Source: Streptomyces venezuelae (GTDB lineage Bacteria > Actinomycetota > Actinomycetes > Streptomycetales > Streptomycetaceae). From it: a stretch of 64,000 bases of DNA. Where the stretch lies: NCBI RefSeq assembly GCF_008642335.1, contig NZ_CP029191.1:1426001-1490000 (forward strand), given 5' to 3'. Position 1 is the stretch's first letter; each line of letters begins with the position of its first letter. The notes below the pieces were generated by a model that saw only the letters and a list, made by a program, of their open reading frames with translations, made no database searches and was not told the origin of the DNA. Positions 50,753 to 61,048 of this stretch are shown here, piece after piece. A program made the translations under genes and the position numbers.

Positions 50753-52150
50753 GTGACCCATCTCAGCGTCGAGATGTTGGCAGCGGAGTCCGTCGAGCCG
50801 ATCACCTCGGCGGGCCATGCCCAGCTGGGGATCGCCGTCCTCGCGGGCATCGCCGTCATCGTCCTGCTCATCACCAAGTTCAAGCTGCACGCGTTCCTCG
50901 CGCTGACCGTCGGGTCGCTCGCGCTCGGCGCCTTCGCGGGTGCCCCGCTCGACAAGGCCATCGCCAGCTTCACCGCCGGGCTCGGCTCGACGGTCGCGGG
51001 CGTGGGCGTGCTCATCGCGCTCGGCGCGATCCTCGGCAAGCTGCTCGCGGACTCCGGGGGCGCCGACCAGATCGTCGACACGATCCTCGCGAAGGCGGGC
51101 GGGCGCGCCATGCCGTGGGCGATGGTGCTCATCGCCTCCGTCATCGGCCTGCCGCTCTTCTTCGAGGTCGGCATCGTGCTGCTGATCCCGGTCGTCCTGA
51201 TGGTCGCCAAGCGCGGCAACTACTCGCTGATGCGGATCGGCATCCCGGCCCTCGCCGGTCTGTCCGTGATGCACGGGCTCATCCCGCCGCACCCCGGTCC
51301 GCTCGTCGCGATCGACGCGGTCAAGGCCAACCTCGGTGTCACGCTCGCGCTCGGTGTCCTCGTCGCCATCCCGACGGTGGTCATCGCCGGGCCGCTGTTC
51401 TCGAAGGTCGCGGCGCGCTGGGTGGACGTCCCCGCCCCCGAGAAGATGATCCCGCAGCGTCCCTCGGAGGACCTGGAGAAGCGACCCGGCTTCGGCGCGA
51501 CGGTGGCCACCGTGCTGCTGCCCGTCGTCCTGATGCTGGCCAAGGCGCTGGTGGACATCGTGATCGACGACCCCGAGGCCACCGTGCAGCGGGTCTTCGA
51601 TGTCATCGGGTCGCCGCTGATCGCGCTGCTCGCCGCGGTGATCGTGGGCATGTTCACGCTGGGCCGCGCGGCCGGGTTCACGAAGGACCGGCTCTCGACG
51701 ACCGTCGAGAAGTCGCTCGCCCCGATCGCGGGCGTCCTGATGATCGTGGGCGCGGGCGGCGGCTTCAAGCAGACGCTCATCGACGTGGGCGTGGGCCAGA
51801 TGATCCTGGACTTCTCCAAGGACTGGTCGATCCCGGCGCTGCTCCTGGCCTGGCTGATCGCGGTGGCGATCCGGCTCGCGACGGGTTCCGCGACGGTGGC
51901 GACGATCTCGGCGGCGGGCCTGGTGGCTCCGCTGGCCGCGGACATGTCGACCTCGCACACGGCCCTGCTGGTCCTCGCCATCGGTGCGGGCTCGCTGTTC
52001 TTCTCGCACGTGAACGATGCGGGGTTCTGGCTGGTCAAGGAGTACTTCGGCCTGGACGTCGGGCAGACGATCAAGACCTGGTCCGTCATGGAGACGATCA
52101 TCTCCGTGGTGGCGGGCGGCCTGGTGCTGCTGCTGTCCCTGATCATTTAG
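50753..52150 (+). CDS. gntP: Gluconate:H+ symporter
   Basis: 465 residues, about 12-14 membrane helices, GntP family. Characteristic stretches: GLPLFFEVGIVLLIPVVLMVAK, HGLIPPHPGPLVAIDAVKANLG, RLATGSATVATISAAGLVAPL and FSHVNDAGFWLVKEYFGLD. It imports gluconate for the kinase encoded 106 bp upstream. GTG start with AAGGAAG 4-10 nt before. A strong terminator follows. Confidence 0.94.
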   Translation: MTHLSVEMLAAESVEPITSAGHAQLGIAVLAGIAVIVLLITKFKLHAFLALTVGSLALGAFAGAPLDKAIASFTAGLGSTVAGVGVLIALGAILGKLLADSGGADQIVDTILAKAGGRAMPWAMVLIASVIGLPLFFEVGIVLLIPVVLMVAKRGNYSLMRIGIPALAGLSVMHGLIPPHPGPLVAIDAVKANLGVTLALGVLVAIPTVVIAGPLFSKVAARWVDVPAPEKMIPQRPSEDLEKRPGFGATVATVLLPVVLMLAKALVDIVIDDPEATVQRVFDVIGSPLIALLAAVIVGMFTLGRAAGFTKDRLSTTVEKSLAPIAGVLMIVGAGGGFKQTLIDVGVGQMILDFSKDWSIPALLLAWLIAVAIRLATGSATVATISAAGLVAPLAADMSTSHTALLVLAIGAGSLFFSHVNDAGFWLVKEYFGLDVGQTIKTWSVMETIISVVAGGLVLLLSLII

Positions 52151-52173
52151 CACGCCTGGGACCACCGGAACGA

Positions 52174-52208
52174 CTGCGGCCGCGCTGGAGATTCCAGCGC
52201 GGCCGCAG
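52174..52208 (+). terminator. Terminator of the gluconate operon
   Basis: CTGCGGCCGCGCTGGA (52174-52189) is perfectly complementary to 52193-52208, a 16-bp stem with a 3-nt loop 24 bp past the gntP stop. It probably also serves the convergent permease gene. Confidence 0.85.
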
Positions 52209-52213
52209 ATCAT

Positions 52214-52260
52214 TGAGCCCGTCCGGCGATTGAGGACGAACTCGGCGGAGCCGGTGATCG
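52214..52260 (+). repeat. Dispersed intergenic repeat, copy 3
   Basis: GCCCGTCCGGCGATTGAGG followed by ACGAACTCGGCGGAGCCGG and GATCGACCGA, a variant of the element at 10817 and 10901. It lies between gntP and the permease gene. Confidence 0.65.
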
Positions 52261-52279
52261 ACCGAGCCCCGTGGGACCC

Positions 52280-53845
52280 TTACGCCCCCGGCGAGGAAGA
52301 CGCCTTCTCCAGCTGGAACGCCTCGTTGCCCAGTCCGATCCTCGCGTGGGCCTCCGGGTTCCTGGCCCGCAGGATCGCCCCGTAGACGACGCCGATCACC
52401 GCCGCCAGGAAGATGATCCCTGGAAGCGCCCAGCTCAGGGTGGAGTCGGGGCCCGCGCCGACCAGGACGTCGAAGTCCTTGACGGTGTAGCCGGCGATGA
52501 CCAGGAGGCCGACCGCGGCGAGCGCGGAGGCCGCGATGCGCCAGGCCTGGGCGCGGGCCGCGCCCCTGCGGGCGAAGAAGACGATGACGGCGACGGACGC
52601 CGTGGCCATCAGCAGGATCACGCCGAGCGCGCCGATGTTGCCGCCCCACGTGAACAGGTGCAGGACGGGGGCGGTCGGGTCGCCCGCCTTGCCGTCGTCG
52701 GCGAGGGCGAAGCCGATCACGACCACGACGGACACGACGGTCTGGAGCAGCGAGCCCGTGCCCGGCGCGCCCGTGGACGTGTTCGTGCGGCCGAACGCGG
52801 CGGGCAGCAGGCCCTCGCGGCCCATCGCGAACGCGTACCGCGCGACGACGTTGTGGAAGCTGAGGATCGCCGCGAACATGCCGGTCACGAAGAGGACGTG
52901 GAGCACGTCGGTGAAGGTGCCGCCGAGCCGGGACTCGGTGAGGCCGAAGAGCAGCCCCGCGCTCTGTTCCTGTGCGGCGGGGACGATGCCGGAGGGGCCC
53001 GCCGCGACCGTCAGCGCCCAGGAGCTGAGCGCGAAGAAGACGGCGACGAAGCCGACGGCGAAGAACATCACCCGGGCGACGACGACCTGCGGGCGGCTGG
53101 TCTCCTCCGCGTACACGGGGGCCTGCTCGAAGCCGGTGAAGGCCGCGATGCAGAAGCAGAGCGAGGTGGCCACGCCCGCGCCGGTGAGCGTGTCCGGGTT
53201 GAACGCGTGCAGCGACAGGCCTTCCTTGGCCGGGTCGACGACGGCGGCGATGTCGAAGATGACGACGAGCGCCACCTCGATGAGGAGCAGCACGCCGAGC
53301 ACGCGCGCGTTGAGGTCGATCTTCATCCAGGCCAGGACGCCCACGAGGGCCACGGTGACCAGCGCCGGGATCCACCAGGCGACCTCGACCTCGAAGTACG
53401 TCTGGAGCAGCCCGGACACCTCGAAGCCGAGCAGCCCGTACAGGCCCGCCTGCAGGGCGCTGTAGGCGACGAGCGCGACCAGCGCGGCGCCCGCGCCCGC
53501 GGTGCCGCCGAGGCCGCGGGATATGTACGCGTAGAACGCGCCGGCGTTGTGCACGTGGCGGCTCATCTCGGCGTACCCGAGGCTGAAGAGGGCGAGGACG
53601 ACGCCGAGGATGAGGAAGAGGAGCGGCTGTCCGACGATGCCCATCACGCCGTACGTGGTGGGCATGACGCCGGCGACGACCATCAGGGGCCCGGTCGCGG
53701 CGAGCACGGAGAGCAGCAGGCCCGCGGTGCCGAGCCGGCCCGCGCGGAGCGCCTGCTCCTCTCCCTTGTACGTACTGATCCCGGTGGCGCCCGCTGGGTC
53801 GCCGGTGGATCTTGTGCCGCTCGGGCTCGAACTTCCCGTCGCCAT
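52280..53845 (-). CDS. APC-family amino acid/polyamine permease
   Basis: 521 residues from ATG 53845, 12 membrane helices. First helix region GLLLSVLAATGPLMVVAGVMPTTYGVMGI matches the APC unwound TM1, and LCFCIAAFTGFEQAPVYAEET matches TM6. No enzyme gene is linked, so the substrate is unknown. Hydrophilic Ser/Gly-rich N-terminus of about 35 residues. Last gene on the minus strand before the gluconate terminator. Confidence 0.88.
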   Translation of the reverse strand: MATGSSSPSGTRSTGDPAGATGISTYKGEEQALRAGRLGTAGLLLSVLAATGPLMVVAGVMPTTYGVMGIVGQPLLFLILGVVLALFSLGYAEMSRHVHNAGAFYAYISRGLGGTAGAGAALVALVAYSALQAGLYGLLGFEVSGLLQTYFEVEVAWWIPALVTVALVGVLAWMKIDLNARVLGVLLLIEVALVVIFDIAAVVDPAKEGLSLHAFNPDTLTGAGVATSLCFCIAAFTGFEQAPVYAEETSRPQVVVARVMFFAVGFVAVFFALSSWALTVAAGPSGIVPAAQEQSAGLLFGLTESRLGGTFTDVLHVLFVTGMFAAILSFHNVVARYAFAMGREGLLPAAFGRTNTSTGAPGTGSLLQTVVSVVVVIGFALADDGKAGDPTAPVLHLFTWGGNIGALGVILLMATASVAVIVFFARRGAARAQAWRIAASALAAVGLLVIAGYTVKDFDVLVGAGPDSTLSWALPGIIFLAAVIGVVYGAILRARNPEAHARIGLGNEAFQLEKASSSPGA

Positions 53846-53891
53846 GGCGCGGTGGTCCTTTCGGAGGTTCTTCAGAGGTTCGGTGAGTGCT

Positions 53892-53930
53892 TCAGACTGC
53901 AAGCTTCAGGTTCAGGCTTCAGGCTTCAGG
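53892..53930 (-). repeat. Iterated CCTGAAG units after the gene at 53926
   Basis: On the minus strand the stop codon TGA is followed by further CCTGAAG/CCTGAAC units spaced 7, 7 and 6 nt and one more 14 nt on. This gives TGA triplets in different frames directly behind the gene, like the repeat after gntR. Confidence 0.6.
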
Positions 53931-54888
53931 CCGAGCCGAACGCGGCGGCCCGTGCGGCGGTGAACGCCGCGTACGGATCCCGGTCCGGGTACGACCAGGG
54001 GGCCGGGGTCGCGTGCCGTCCGATGCGGTGGAAGAGCGCGGCGGCTTCGGCCGCCCTGCCCTCGCAGGACTTCGCGTGGGCAAGGAAGTTGAGGTCGACG
54101 TGGCAGCGGGGGTGGCCCGGTTCGTCGGGCGTCTCCCACTCCAGCCACCAGTCGAAGGCGGCTTTCATGACGCCGCGGGCGCGGCGCCCGACCCAGTGCC
54201 CGGACGCGGCGGGGTCGGCGGATTCGAGGCCCGCGTGGGCGAGGACGCGGTACCGCTCGGCGTGCGCGACGACGGGCAGGACGGCGAGCGGCGAGTCGGC
54301 GGGGGCCTGCTCGGCGGCCCAGGACGCGAAGTCGTACACCTCGTGCATCGGGTCCTGGCCCGCGCCGGGGCGCCGCTCGGCGAGGCGGGCCACCATCAGG
54401 TGGTGGGCGTGGTGGTGTTCGGGGTGGCGGTGCCTGATCTCGTCGAAGAGGCGCACGACGTCCTCCTCGTGGCCCAGCGCGCGTTCGAGGATGAGCAGCG
54501 CGAGCCACGGGGTGGGGTCGGCGGGCACGCGGGCAGCGGCCTCGCGGCACCGCTCGCGCACCTTGCCCGAACGTTCCTTCCCGCGCAGCGCCTTGTGCAC
54601 GGCGGCGAAGGCGAGCAGCACCTCGGCGTCGTGGCTCTCGGGCTCGGCGAGCCGCCAGTCGCGCGCCCACGCGGTGGTGGTGGGCTCCTGTGCGAGGACG
54701 TCGACGCGGTGTCCCCTGCGGTCCCAGTCGTCGCCGGTGGCGGCGAGCAGCGCGCGGACCTCGGTCCAGCGGCCCTGCGCCAAGGCCGCGCGCGCGGCGA
54801 CGAGTTCGGCGTCGTCGAGTGCGGCGTCGAAGGCGTGCCCGGCGGCCTTCTTGCGGGAGCGGCCCAGTGGGGGCGGGGGTGGTGGCAC
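53926..54888 (-). CDS. Conserved protein of unknown function, helical repeats
   Basis: 320 residues, GTG start, beginning with a Pro run (MPPPPPPLGRSRKKAAG). The rest is helical with TPR-like spacing (AALAQGRWTEVRALLAATGDDWD, ALGHEEDVVRLFDEIRHRHPEHHHAHHLMVARLAER, HAKSCEGRAAEAAALFHRIGRH). His-rich patch in the middle. No signal or membrane segment. Streptomyces-specific as far as I recall. No function assigned. Confidence 0.72.
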   Translation of the reverse strand: MPPPPPPLGRSRKKAAGHAFDAALDDAELVAARAALAQGRWTEVRALLAATGDDWDRRGHRVDVLAQEPTTTAWARDWRLAEPESHDAEVLLAFAAVHKALRGKERSGKVRERCREAAARVPADPTPWLALLILERALGHEEDVVRLFDEIRHRHPEHHHAHHLMVARLAERRPGAGQDPMHEVYDFASWAAEQAPADSPLAVLPVVAHAERYRVLAHAGLESADPAASGHWVGRRARGVMKAAFDWWLEWETPDEPGHPRCHVDLNFLAHAKSCEGRAAEAAALFHRIGRHATPAPWSYPDRDPYAAFTAARAAAFGSA

Positions 54889-55098
54889 CGCGGGACGTCC
54901 TCCCCGAGGCGGCTTGCGTACGGATGATCACGCACAGCAAAGCGGTAGGCACTGCTCCACGTCAAGGCCCGGTGGTCTCAGCGCCTTCACCAACTCATCT
55001 CAGAATGTGCAGACTTCACCCGCCACCTGGGCGAACTCTCTTACCACCCCGCACTGGAGAAACACTGGATCCACGCTCGACGCACACTCGGACCGCGC

Positions 55099-56754
55099 TC
55101 ACTTCACCGCGCGGGCGGCGGCGCGGCCCGCCGTGCGGCCCGAGAAGAGGCAGCCGCCGAGGAAGGTCCCTTCGAGCGAGCGGTAGCCGTGCACTCCCCC
55201 GCCGCCGAATCCGGCGGCCTCCCCGGCCGCGTACACACCCGGGAGCGGCTGGCCGCCCTCGGTCAGGACGCGCGAGGACAGGTCGGTCTCCAGACCGCCG
55301 AGGGTCTTGCGGGTGAGGATGTTGAGGCGGACGGCGACGAGCGGGCCCGCCTTGGGGTCGAGGATGCGGTGCGGGGCGGCGGCGCGGATGAGCCGGTCGC
55401 CGAGGAACTTGCGGGCGCCGCGGATGGCCGTCACCTGGAGGTCCTTGGTGAAGGGGTTGGCGATCTCGCGGTCGCGGGCGGCGATGGTGCGGCGCAGGCT
55501 GTCCTCGTCGATGAGGGGCTTCTCGGTGAGGGCGTTCATGCCGCGCACGAGGGCGCCCAGGTCCTTCTCCACGACGAAGTCGACGCCGTGGTCCATGAAC
55601 GCCTTGACGGGGCCGGGCACTTCGGAGCGCGCCCGGTCGATGACGCCGCGCACGGACTTGCCCGTCAGGTCGGGGTTCTGCTCGGAACCGCTGAGGGTGA
55701 ACTCCTTGCCGATGATGCGCTGGTTGAGCACGAACCACGTGTAGTCGTGCCCGGTCCTCATGATGTGTTCGAGGGTGCCGAGCGTGTCGAATCCGGGGAA
55801 CAGCGGCACGGGCAGCCGGTCGCCGCGCGCGTCCAGCCAGAGCGAGGAGGGGCCCGGCAGGATGCGGATGCCGTGCCGGTCCCAGATGGGGTTCCAGTTC
55901 TGGATGCCCTCGGTGTAGTGCCACATGCGGTCGCGGTTGATCAGGTGCGCGCCCGCGTCCTCGGCGATGCCGAGCATCCTGCCGTCCACGTGGGCGGGGA
56001 CGCCGGAGATCATCTTCTGGGGCGGGGTGCCGAGCCGCTCGGGCCAGTTGGCGCGGACGAGGTCGTGGTTGCCGCCGATGCCGCCGGAGGTGACGATCAC
56101 CGCCTGGGCCCGGAACTCGAAGTCGCCGGTCACCACGCGGCTGCTGGCCTCGCCCCGCTCGACGGCCGACGGTTCGAGCACCTCGCCGGAGACCGTGTCG
56201 ACGCTGCCCGCGCTCCGCGTGAGACCCGTGACGCGGTGCCGGAACCGCAGCTGGACCAGGCCGCGCGCGACCCCGGCCCGCACCCGGCGCACGAACGGCG
56301 CGAGCAGCCCCGGGCCCGTGCCCCAGGTGATGTGGAAACGGGGCACCGAGTTGCCGTGGCCCTGCGCGTCGTAACCGCCGCGCTCCGCCCAGCCGACGAC
56401 GGGGAAGAACCGCACGCCCTGCCCGTGCAGCCAGGACCGCTTCTCGCCGGCTGCGAAGTCGACGTACGCCTCCGCCCACTTGCGCGGCCAGTGGTCCTCC
56501 GGACGGTCGAACGCCGCCGTCCCCATCCAGTCCTGGAGCGCGAGCGCGTGCGAGTCCTTGATCCGCATTCGCCGCTGCTCGGGCGAGTCGACGAAGAACA
56601 GACCGCCGAAGGACCAGTGCGCCTGACCGCCGATCGCGTGCTCGGGCTCCTGGTCGACGAGGATGACCCGGCGGCCCGCGTCGACGAGCTCCGCGGTCGC
56701 CGCGAGTCCGGCGAGCCCTGCCCCGATCACGATCACATCTGCGTCGTACGCCAT
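55099..56754 (-). CDS. FAD-binding dehydrogenase (KstD/fumarate-reductase-like)
   Basis: 551 residues from ATG 56754. Rossmann FAD motif DVIVIGAGLAGLAATAELVDAGRRVILVDQE at residues 5-35, FAD-contacting GGQAHWSFGGLFFVDS, and the C-terminal FAD loop GVYAAGEAAGFGGGGVHGYRSLEGTFLGGCLFSGRTAG. The FRD/KstD superfamily reduces or desaturates C-C bonds, for example in 3-ketosteroids. Here no steroid gene cluster is present, although an SDR gene with a hydroxysteroid-dehydrogenase flavour lies 2 kb away. Substrate unknown. No signal peptide. Confidence 0.9.
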   Translation of the reverse strand: MAYDADVIVIGAGLAGLAATAELVDAGRRVILVDQEPEHAIGGQAHWSFGGLFFVDSPEQRRMRIKDSHALALQDWMGTAAFDRPEDHWPRKWAEAYVDFAAGEKRSWLHGQGVRFFPVVGWAERGGYDAQGHGNSVPRFHITWGTGPGLLAPFVRRVRAGVARGLVQLRFRHRVTGLTRSAGSVDTVSGEVLEPSAVERGEASSRVVTGDFEFRAQAVIVTSGGIGGNHDLVRANWPERLGTPPQKMISGVPAHVDGRMLGIAEDAGAHLINRDRMWHYTEGIQNWNPIWDRHGIRILPGPSSLWLDARGDRLPVPLFPGFDTLGTLEHIMRTGHDYTWFVLNQRIIGKEFTLSGSEQNPDLTGKSVRGVIDRARSEVPGPVKAFMDHGVDFVVEKDLGALVRGMNALTEKPLIDEDSLRRTIAARDREIANPFTKDLQVTAIRGARKFLGDRLIRAAAPHRILDPKAGPLVAVRLNILTRKTLGGLETDLSSRVLTEGGQPLPGVYAAGEAAGFGGGGVHGYRSLEGTFLGGCLFSGRTAGRAAARAVK

Positions 56755-56969
56755 TGAGGTCGTCCTCCTCGACAGGGGTCCCGGACCGGGTCCGGAGTGG
56801 GCCCGCAACGTTACTGGTGGGTCATCTCGCGCTCAGGTCAGATCCTGGATAGCGGAGTGACGGACGTCAACCGACAGGGCGAGGGAGTTCGTCAAGCGAG
56901 AGGGCGCGCCGGGTGCGGGGGGCGGCTATCGTCGGCCTGATCCCCTGCCCCCTCCGCTTCGTCTGTCTG

Positions 56970-57863
56970 GTGCGTGACGTGTCGGTCCTGGTTCTCGTCC
57001 TCGCCGTCGGCGCCGCCTGCTGCCTCGGCTTCGGCTTCGTCCTCCAGCAGGACGCGGCGCGCCACGCCCCGCTGGGCGACTTCCTCTCGCCGCGGTTGCT
57101 CCTCGACCTGGTGCGGGTGCCGCGGTGGCTCGCCGGGATCGGCCTGATGGTGTGCGGCATGGCCCTCGGCGCGGTCGCCCTCGGGCGCGGGGAGATCTCA
57201 CTCGTCGAGCCGCTCCTCGCCACGAACCTGCTCTTCGCCCTCGGCCTCTCCCGCTGCCGGACGAAGCAGCCACTGGGCCGCCAGGGCTGGGCGGGGCTCG
57301 CGCTGCTCGCGGGCGGCGTCACGGCGTTCATCGTGGCCGGCGAGCCGCGGGGCGGCGAGGCGGTGACCGATCCGGCGCGGCACTGGCTGATCGTCGGCGT
57401 GATGGTCGGCGGTGCGCTGCTCCTGACGGCGTACGCGAAGAAGTCCCGCCTCCGCGCCGCGCCCGTGCTGCTCGCGGTCGCGGCCGGGCTGCTGTACGGG
57501 GTGCAGGACGCGTTGACGCGGGTCAGCGGGGAGCGGTTCTCCGAGGGCGGGTTCGGGGAGCTGTTCGGCGGGTGGCAGCCGTACGGGGTGCTCGTGCTCG
57601 GCGTGGTGGGCCTCGTCCTCGTGCAGAGCGCGTTCGAGACGGCGCCGCTGCGGATGTCGCTGCCCGCGCTGACGGCCACGCAGCCGCTGGCCGGCATCGC
57701 GTGCGGCGTCGGCTTCCTCGGCGACCGGCTGCGCGCGGACACGGGGGCGCTCGCCTGGGAGGCGGCGGGGCTCGCGGCGATCGTGGTGGGGGTCGTGCTG
57801 CTGGGGTTGCACCCTGCCTTGCCGGGGGCTGACCGGGTCCTCTCCGTCAGCGTGAGGGGCTGA
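56970..57863 (+). CDS. DMT-superfamily (EamA-like) transporter
   Basis: 297 residues from GTG 56970 (GTG 56979 also possible), about ten membrane helices: VLVLVLAVGAACCLGFGFVL, a GIGLMVCGMALGAVALGRGEISLVEPLLATNLLFALGL pair typical of the drug/metabolite family, and PALTATQPLAGIACGVGFLGDRL in the second half. Export or uptake of an unknown small molecule. Upstream 56755-56969 is intergenic. Confidence 0.82.
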   Translation: MRDVSVLVLVLAVGAACCLGFGFVLQQDAARHAPLGDFLSPRLLLDLVRVPRWLAGIGLMVCGMALGAVALGRGEISLVEPLLATNLLFALGLSRCRTKQPLGRQGWAGLALLAGGVTAFIVAGEPRGGEAVTDPARHWLIVGVMVGGALLLTAYAKKSRLRAAPVLLAVAAGLLYGVQDALTRVSGERFSEGGFGELFGGWQPYGVLVLGVVGLVLVQSAFETAPLRMSLPALTATQPLAGIACGVGFLGDRLRADTGALAWEAAGLAAIVVGVVLLGLHPALPGADRVLSVSVRG

Positions 57864-57881
57864 CCTCCGACCGAGGCACCG

Positions 57882-57929
57882 TCGATCGCCGGCTTCGCCC
57901 GGCTCGTCCTCGAACGCCGGACGGGTCGA
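57882..57929 (-). repeat. Dispersed intergenic repeat, copy 4 (inverted)
   Basis: Reverse complement begins GACCCGTCCGGCG, then TTCGAGGACGAGC and a GGCTTCGCC-type inner pairing. Same family as copies 1-3, opposite orientation. Confidence 0.65.
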
Positions 57930-57981
57930 AACACCTGCCTGACGGGCTGCGACCACAGATCCCGTTTCGCTCGCTTTTTAA

Positions 57982-59430
<1,449 letters not shown>

Positions 59431-59508
59431 TCGGGGCGGCGGGCCTGGCTCGGCGGTGTGGGGTCGGGTGGGGGCGAGGTTGGATGGGGGTGGGGTTGGA
59501 TGGGGTGC

Positions 59509-60045
59509 ATGACTGTCGGCAGCGGGCCCGCGCCCGACCCCCGTGAAGAGATGATCAGCATCGTCGACGAGCACGACGAGGTGGTCGGCTCGGCCCCGCG
59601 CGGTGAGGCGTACGCGCGCGGGCTGCGCCACCGTTGCACGTTCATCCTGGCGCGCGACGCCGAGGGGCGCGTCTTCGTGCACCGCCGCACCCCGACCAAG
59701 CTCGTCTTCCCCTCGCTGTACGACATGTTCGTCGGCGGCGTGGTCGGAGCCGGGGAGTCCTACGACGACGCGGCGCTGCGCGAGGCGGAGGAGGAGCTCG
59801 GCGTGCGTGGACTGCCGCGGCCCACCCCGCTGTTCAAGTTCCTGTACGACGACGGCGCCGGGAAGTCCTGGTGGTCCTACCTCTACGAAGTCCGCTGCGA
59901 GCTGCCCGTGCGGCCGCAGGCCGAGGAGGTCGCCTGGCACGCCTTCGTCACGGAGGACGAACTGGCGCGGCGGCTCGACGAGTGGGAGTGGGTGCCGGAC
60001 GGGCTCGACGCCTACCACCGGCTGAGGGCCTTCCGCGCGGTGTGA
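59509..60045 (+). CDS. NUDIX hydrolase
   Basis: 178 residues from ATG 59509 (an internal ATG 59551 is possible). The Nudix box GGVVGAGESYDDAALREAEEELGV is complete, with R-E-x2-E-E. The preceding HRRTPTKLVFPSLYDMFVGG is typical of the IDI-like/YfcD subgroup. It hydrolyses a nucleoside diphosphate linked to another moiety, or acts as an isopentenyl isomerase-like protein. A G-rich tract (59446-59508) lies immediately before the start. Confidence 0.87.
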   Translation: MTVGSGPAPDPREEMISIVDEHDEVVGSAPRGEAYARGLRHRCTFILARDAEGRVFVHRRTPTKLVFPSLYDMFVGGVVGAGESYDDAALREAEEELGVRGLPRPTPLFKFLYDDGAGKSWWSYLYEVRCELPVRPQAEEVAWHAFVTEDELARRLDEWEWVPDGLDAYHRLRAFRAV

Positions 60046-60092
60046 CCGACGGGGTTCGACGGGGCTTGATCAACACGGCCTATGGTGCGGCC

Positions 60093-60485
60093 GTGAGCTA
60101 TTTCGTACAGAGCCTGAAGCTGTGGTTCGCGCCCGAGCGGATTCGCGAGGACGGCGACACCCCCGACTACCGCTTCTCCCTCGCCAACGAGCGCACCTTC
60201 CTGGCGTGGCTGCGCACCGCGCTCGCGCTGATCGGCGGCGGCTTCGCCGTGGACCAGTTCCTGCCGGATCTGCGCTGGGGGTGGCGGATCGGGCTCGCGC
60301 TCGCGCTGCTCGCCTCGGGTGTCCTCTGCTCGCTGCGCGCCGTCAACCACTGGGTGCGCTGCGAGCGGGCCATGCGGCGCGGCGAGGATCTGCCGTCCAG
60401 CCGCTTTCCGACGGTGCTGAGCCTGGCCGTCGCGGTGGTCGCGGTCGCCATGGTGGTGGTCGTGCTGTTCGGGTGGGAGGGGTGA
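60093..60485 (+). CDS. YidH/DUF202 membrane protein
   Basis: 130 residues from GTG 60093. DUF202 signature RFSLANERTFLAWLRTALALIGGGFAVDQF, then two more membrane helices (GLALALLASGVLCSL, VLSLAVAVVAVAMVVVVLF). Function unknown. Overlaps the next DUF202 gene in GTGA, so the two probably form a heteromeric membrane unit. Confidence 0.85.
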   Translation: MSYFVQSLKLWFAPERIREDGDTPDYRFSLANERTFLAWLRTALALIGGGFAVDQFLPDLRWGWRIGLALALLASGVLCSLRAVNHWVRCERAMRRGEDLPSSRFPTVLSLAVAVVAVAMVVVVLFGWEG

Positions 60486-60814
60486 CGGAGGGGGCGGGGC
60501 GGGGGTCCGCGCGGGTCCGTGACCCCGGTCTTCAGCCGGAGCGCACCCGTCTGGCGTGGCGGCGTACGACTCTGTCGTGCACGGTGGCGGCGGTGCTCGG
60601 CGCCCGCGCGGTCCTGCACGACGGGGCCACGGCGTTCGGGGTACTCGCGTGTGCGCTGTGCCTGCTGCTCTGGCTCGGGTTCCTGGTGGTGGCCCACCGC
60701 CGGATGGTCACGCTGACCGTGGCCCGGCCGCGGACGATGTCGCTGCGGGCGGCGCGGGTCGCTGCGCTGTGCACGGTGGCGCTGGCGGTGTGTGCGGTGG
60801 TGATGCTGCTCTGA
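60482..60814 (+). CDS. Second DUF202 membrane protein
   Basis: 110 residues from the overlapping GTG 60482. RDPGLQPERTRLAWRRTTLSCTVAAVLGARAVL is the DUF202 core and three helices are predicted. Pairs of YidH-like and short DUF202 genes are common in actinomycetes. Role unknown. Confidence 0.83.
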   Translation: MTEGAGRGSARVRDPGLQPERTRLAWRRTTLSCTVAAVLGARAVLHDGATAFGVLACALCLLLWLGFLVVAHRRMVTLTVARPRTMSLRAARVAALCTVALAVCAVVMLL

Positions 60815-60878
60815 GGGCGCTTCGGGGTTGGTTTTAGGTGCGGCTGGGGCGCCTCGGGTTCGGTTGTGGGTGCGGGGC

Positions 60879-60974
60879 CGCGGGGGTATGTGCGTACTCG
60901 CCATCCCTGCGGCGGGGTCCGATGTTTCCGGGTGCCTCCGTGTGCTCGGTGCTCCGTGCGCACATACCCCCGCG
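60879..60974. repeat. 16-bp perfect inverted repeat between convergent genes
   Basis: CGCGGGGGTATGTGCG (60879-60894) and its exact complement at 60959-60974, extendable inward by three more pairs including one G-U. The 64-bp interior is GC-rich. It may be a long bidirectional terminator or a structured RNA. It lies in the 234-bp gap between the DUF202 gene and the oxidoreductase gene, where I see no ORF. Confidence 0.6.
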
Positions 60975-61048
60975 TCCCCTCCCGTCTCGTGCGCGGGTGC
61001 GGGCCGGCTCCAACTCCCGGAGCGGGCTGTTCGGGCGGTGTGGGCGCG

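Noticed and set aside
52271..55186. Open frame of about 970 codons spanning three minus-strand features
   Set aside because: It runs through the complement of a permease gene, an intergenic repeat and part of a second gene, so it cannot be one real gene.
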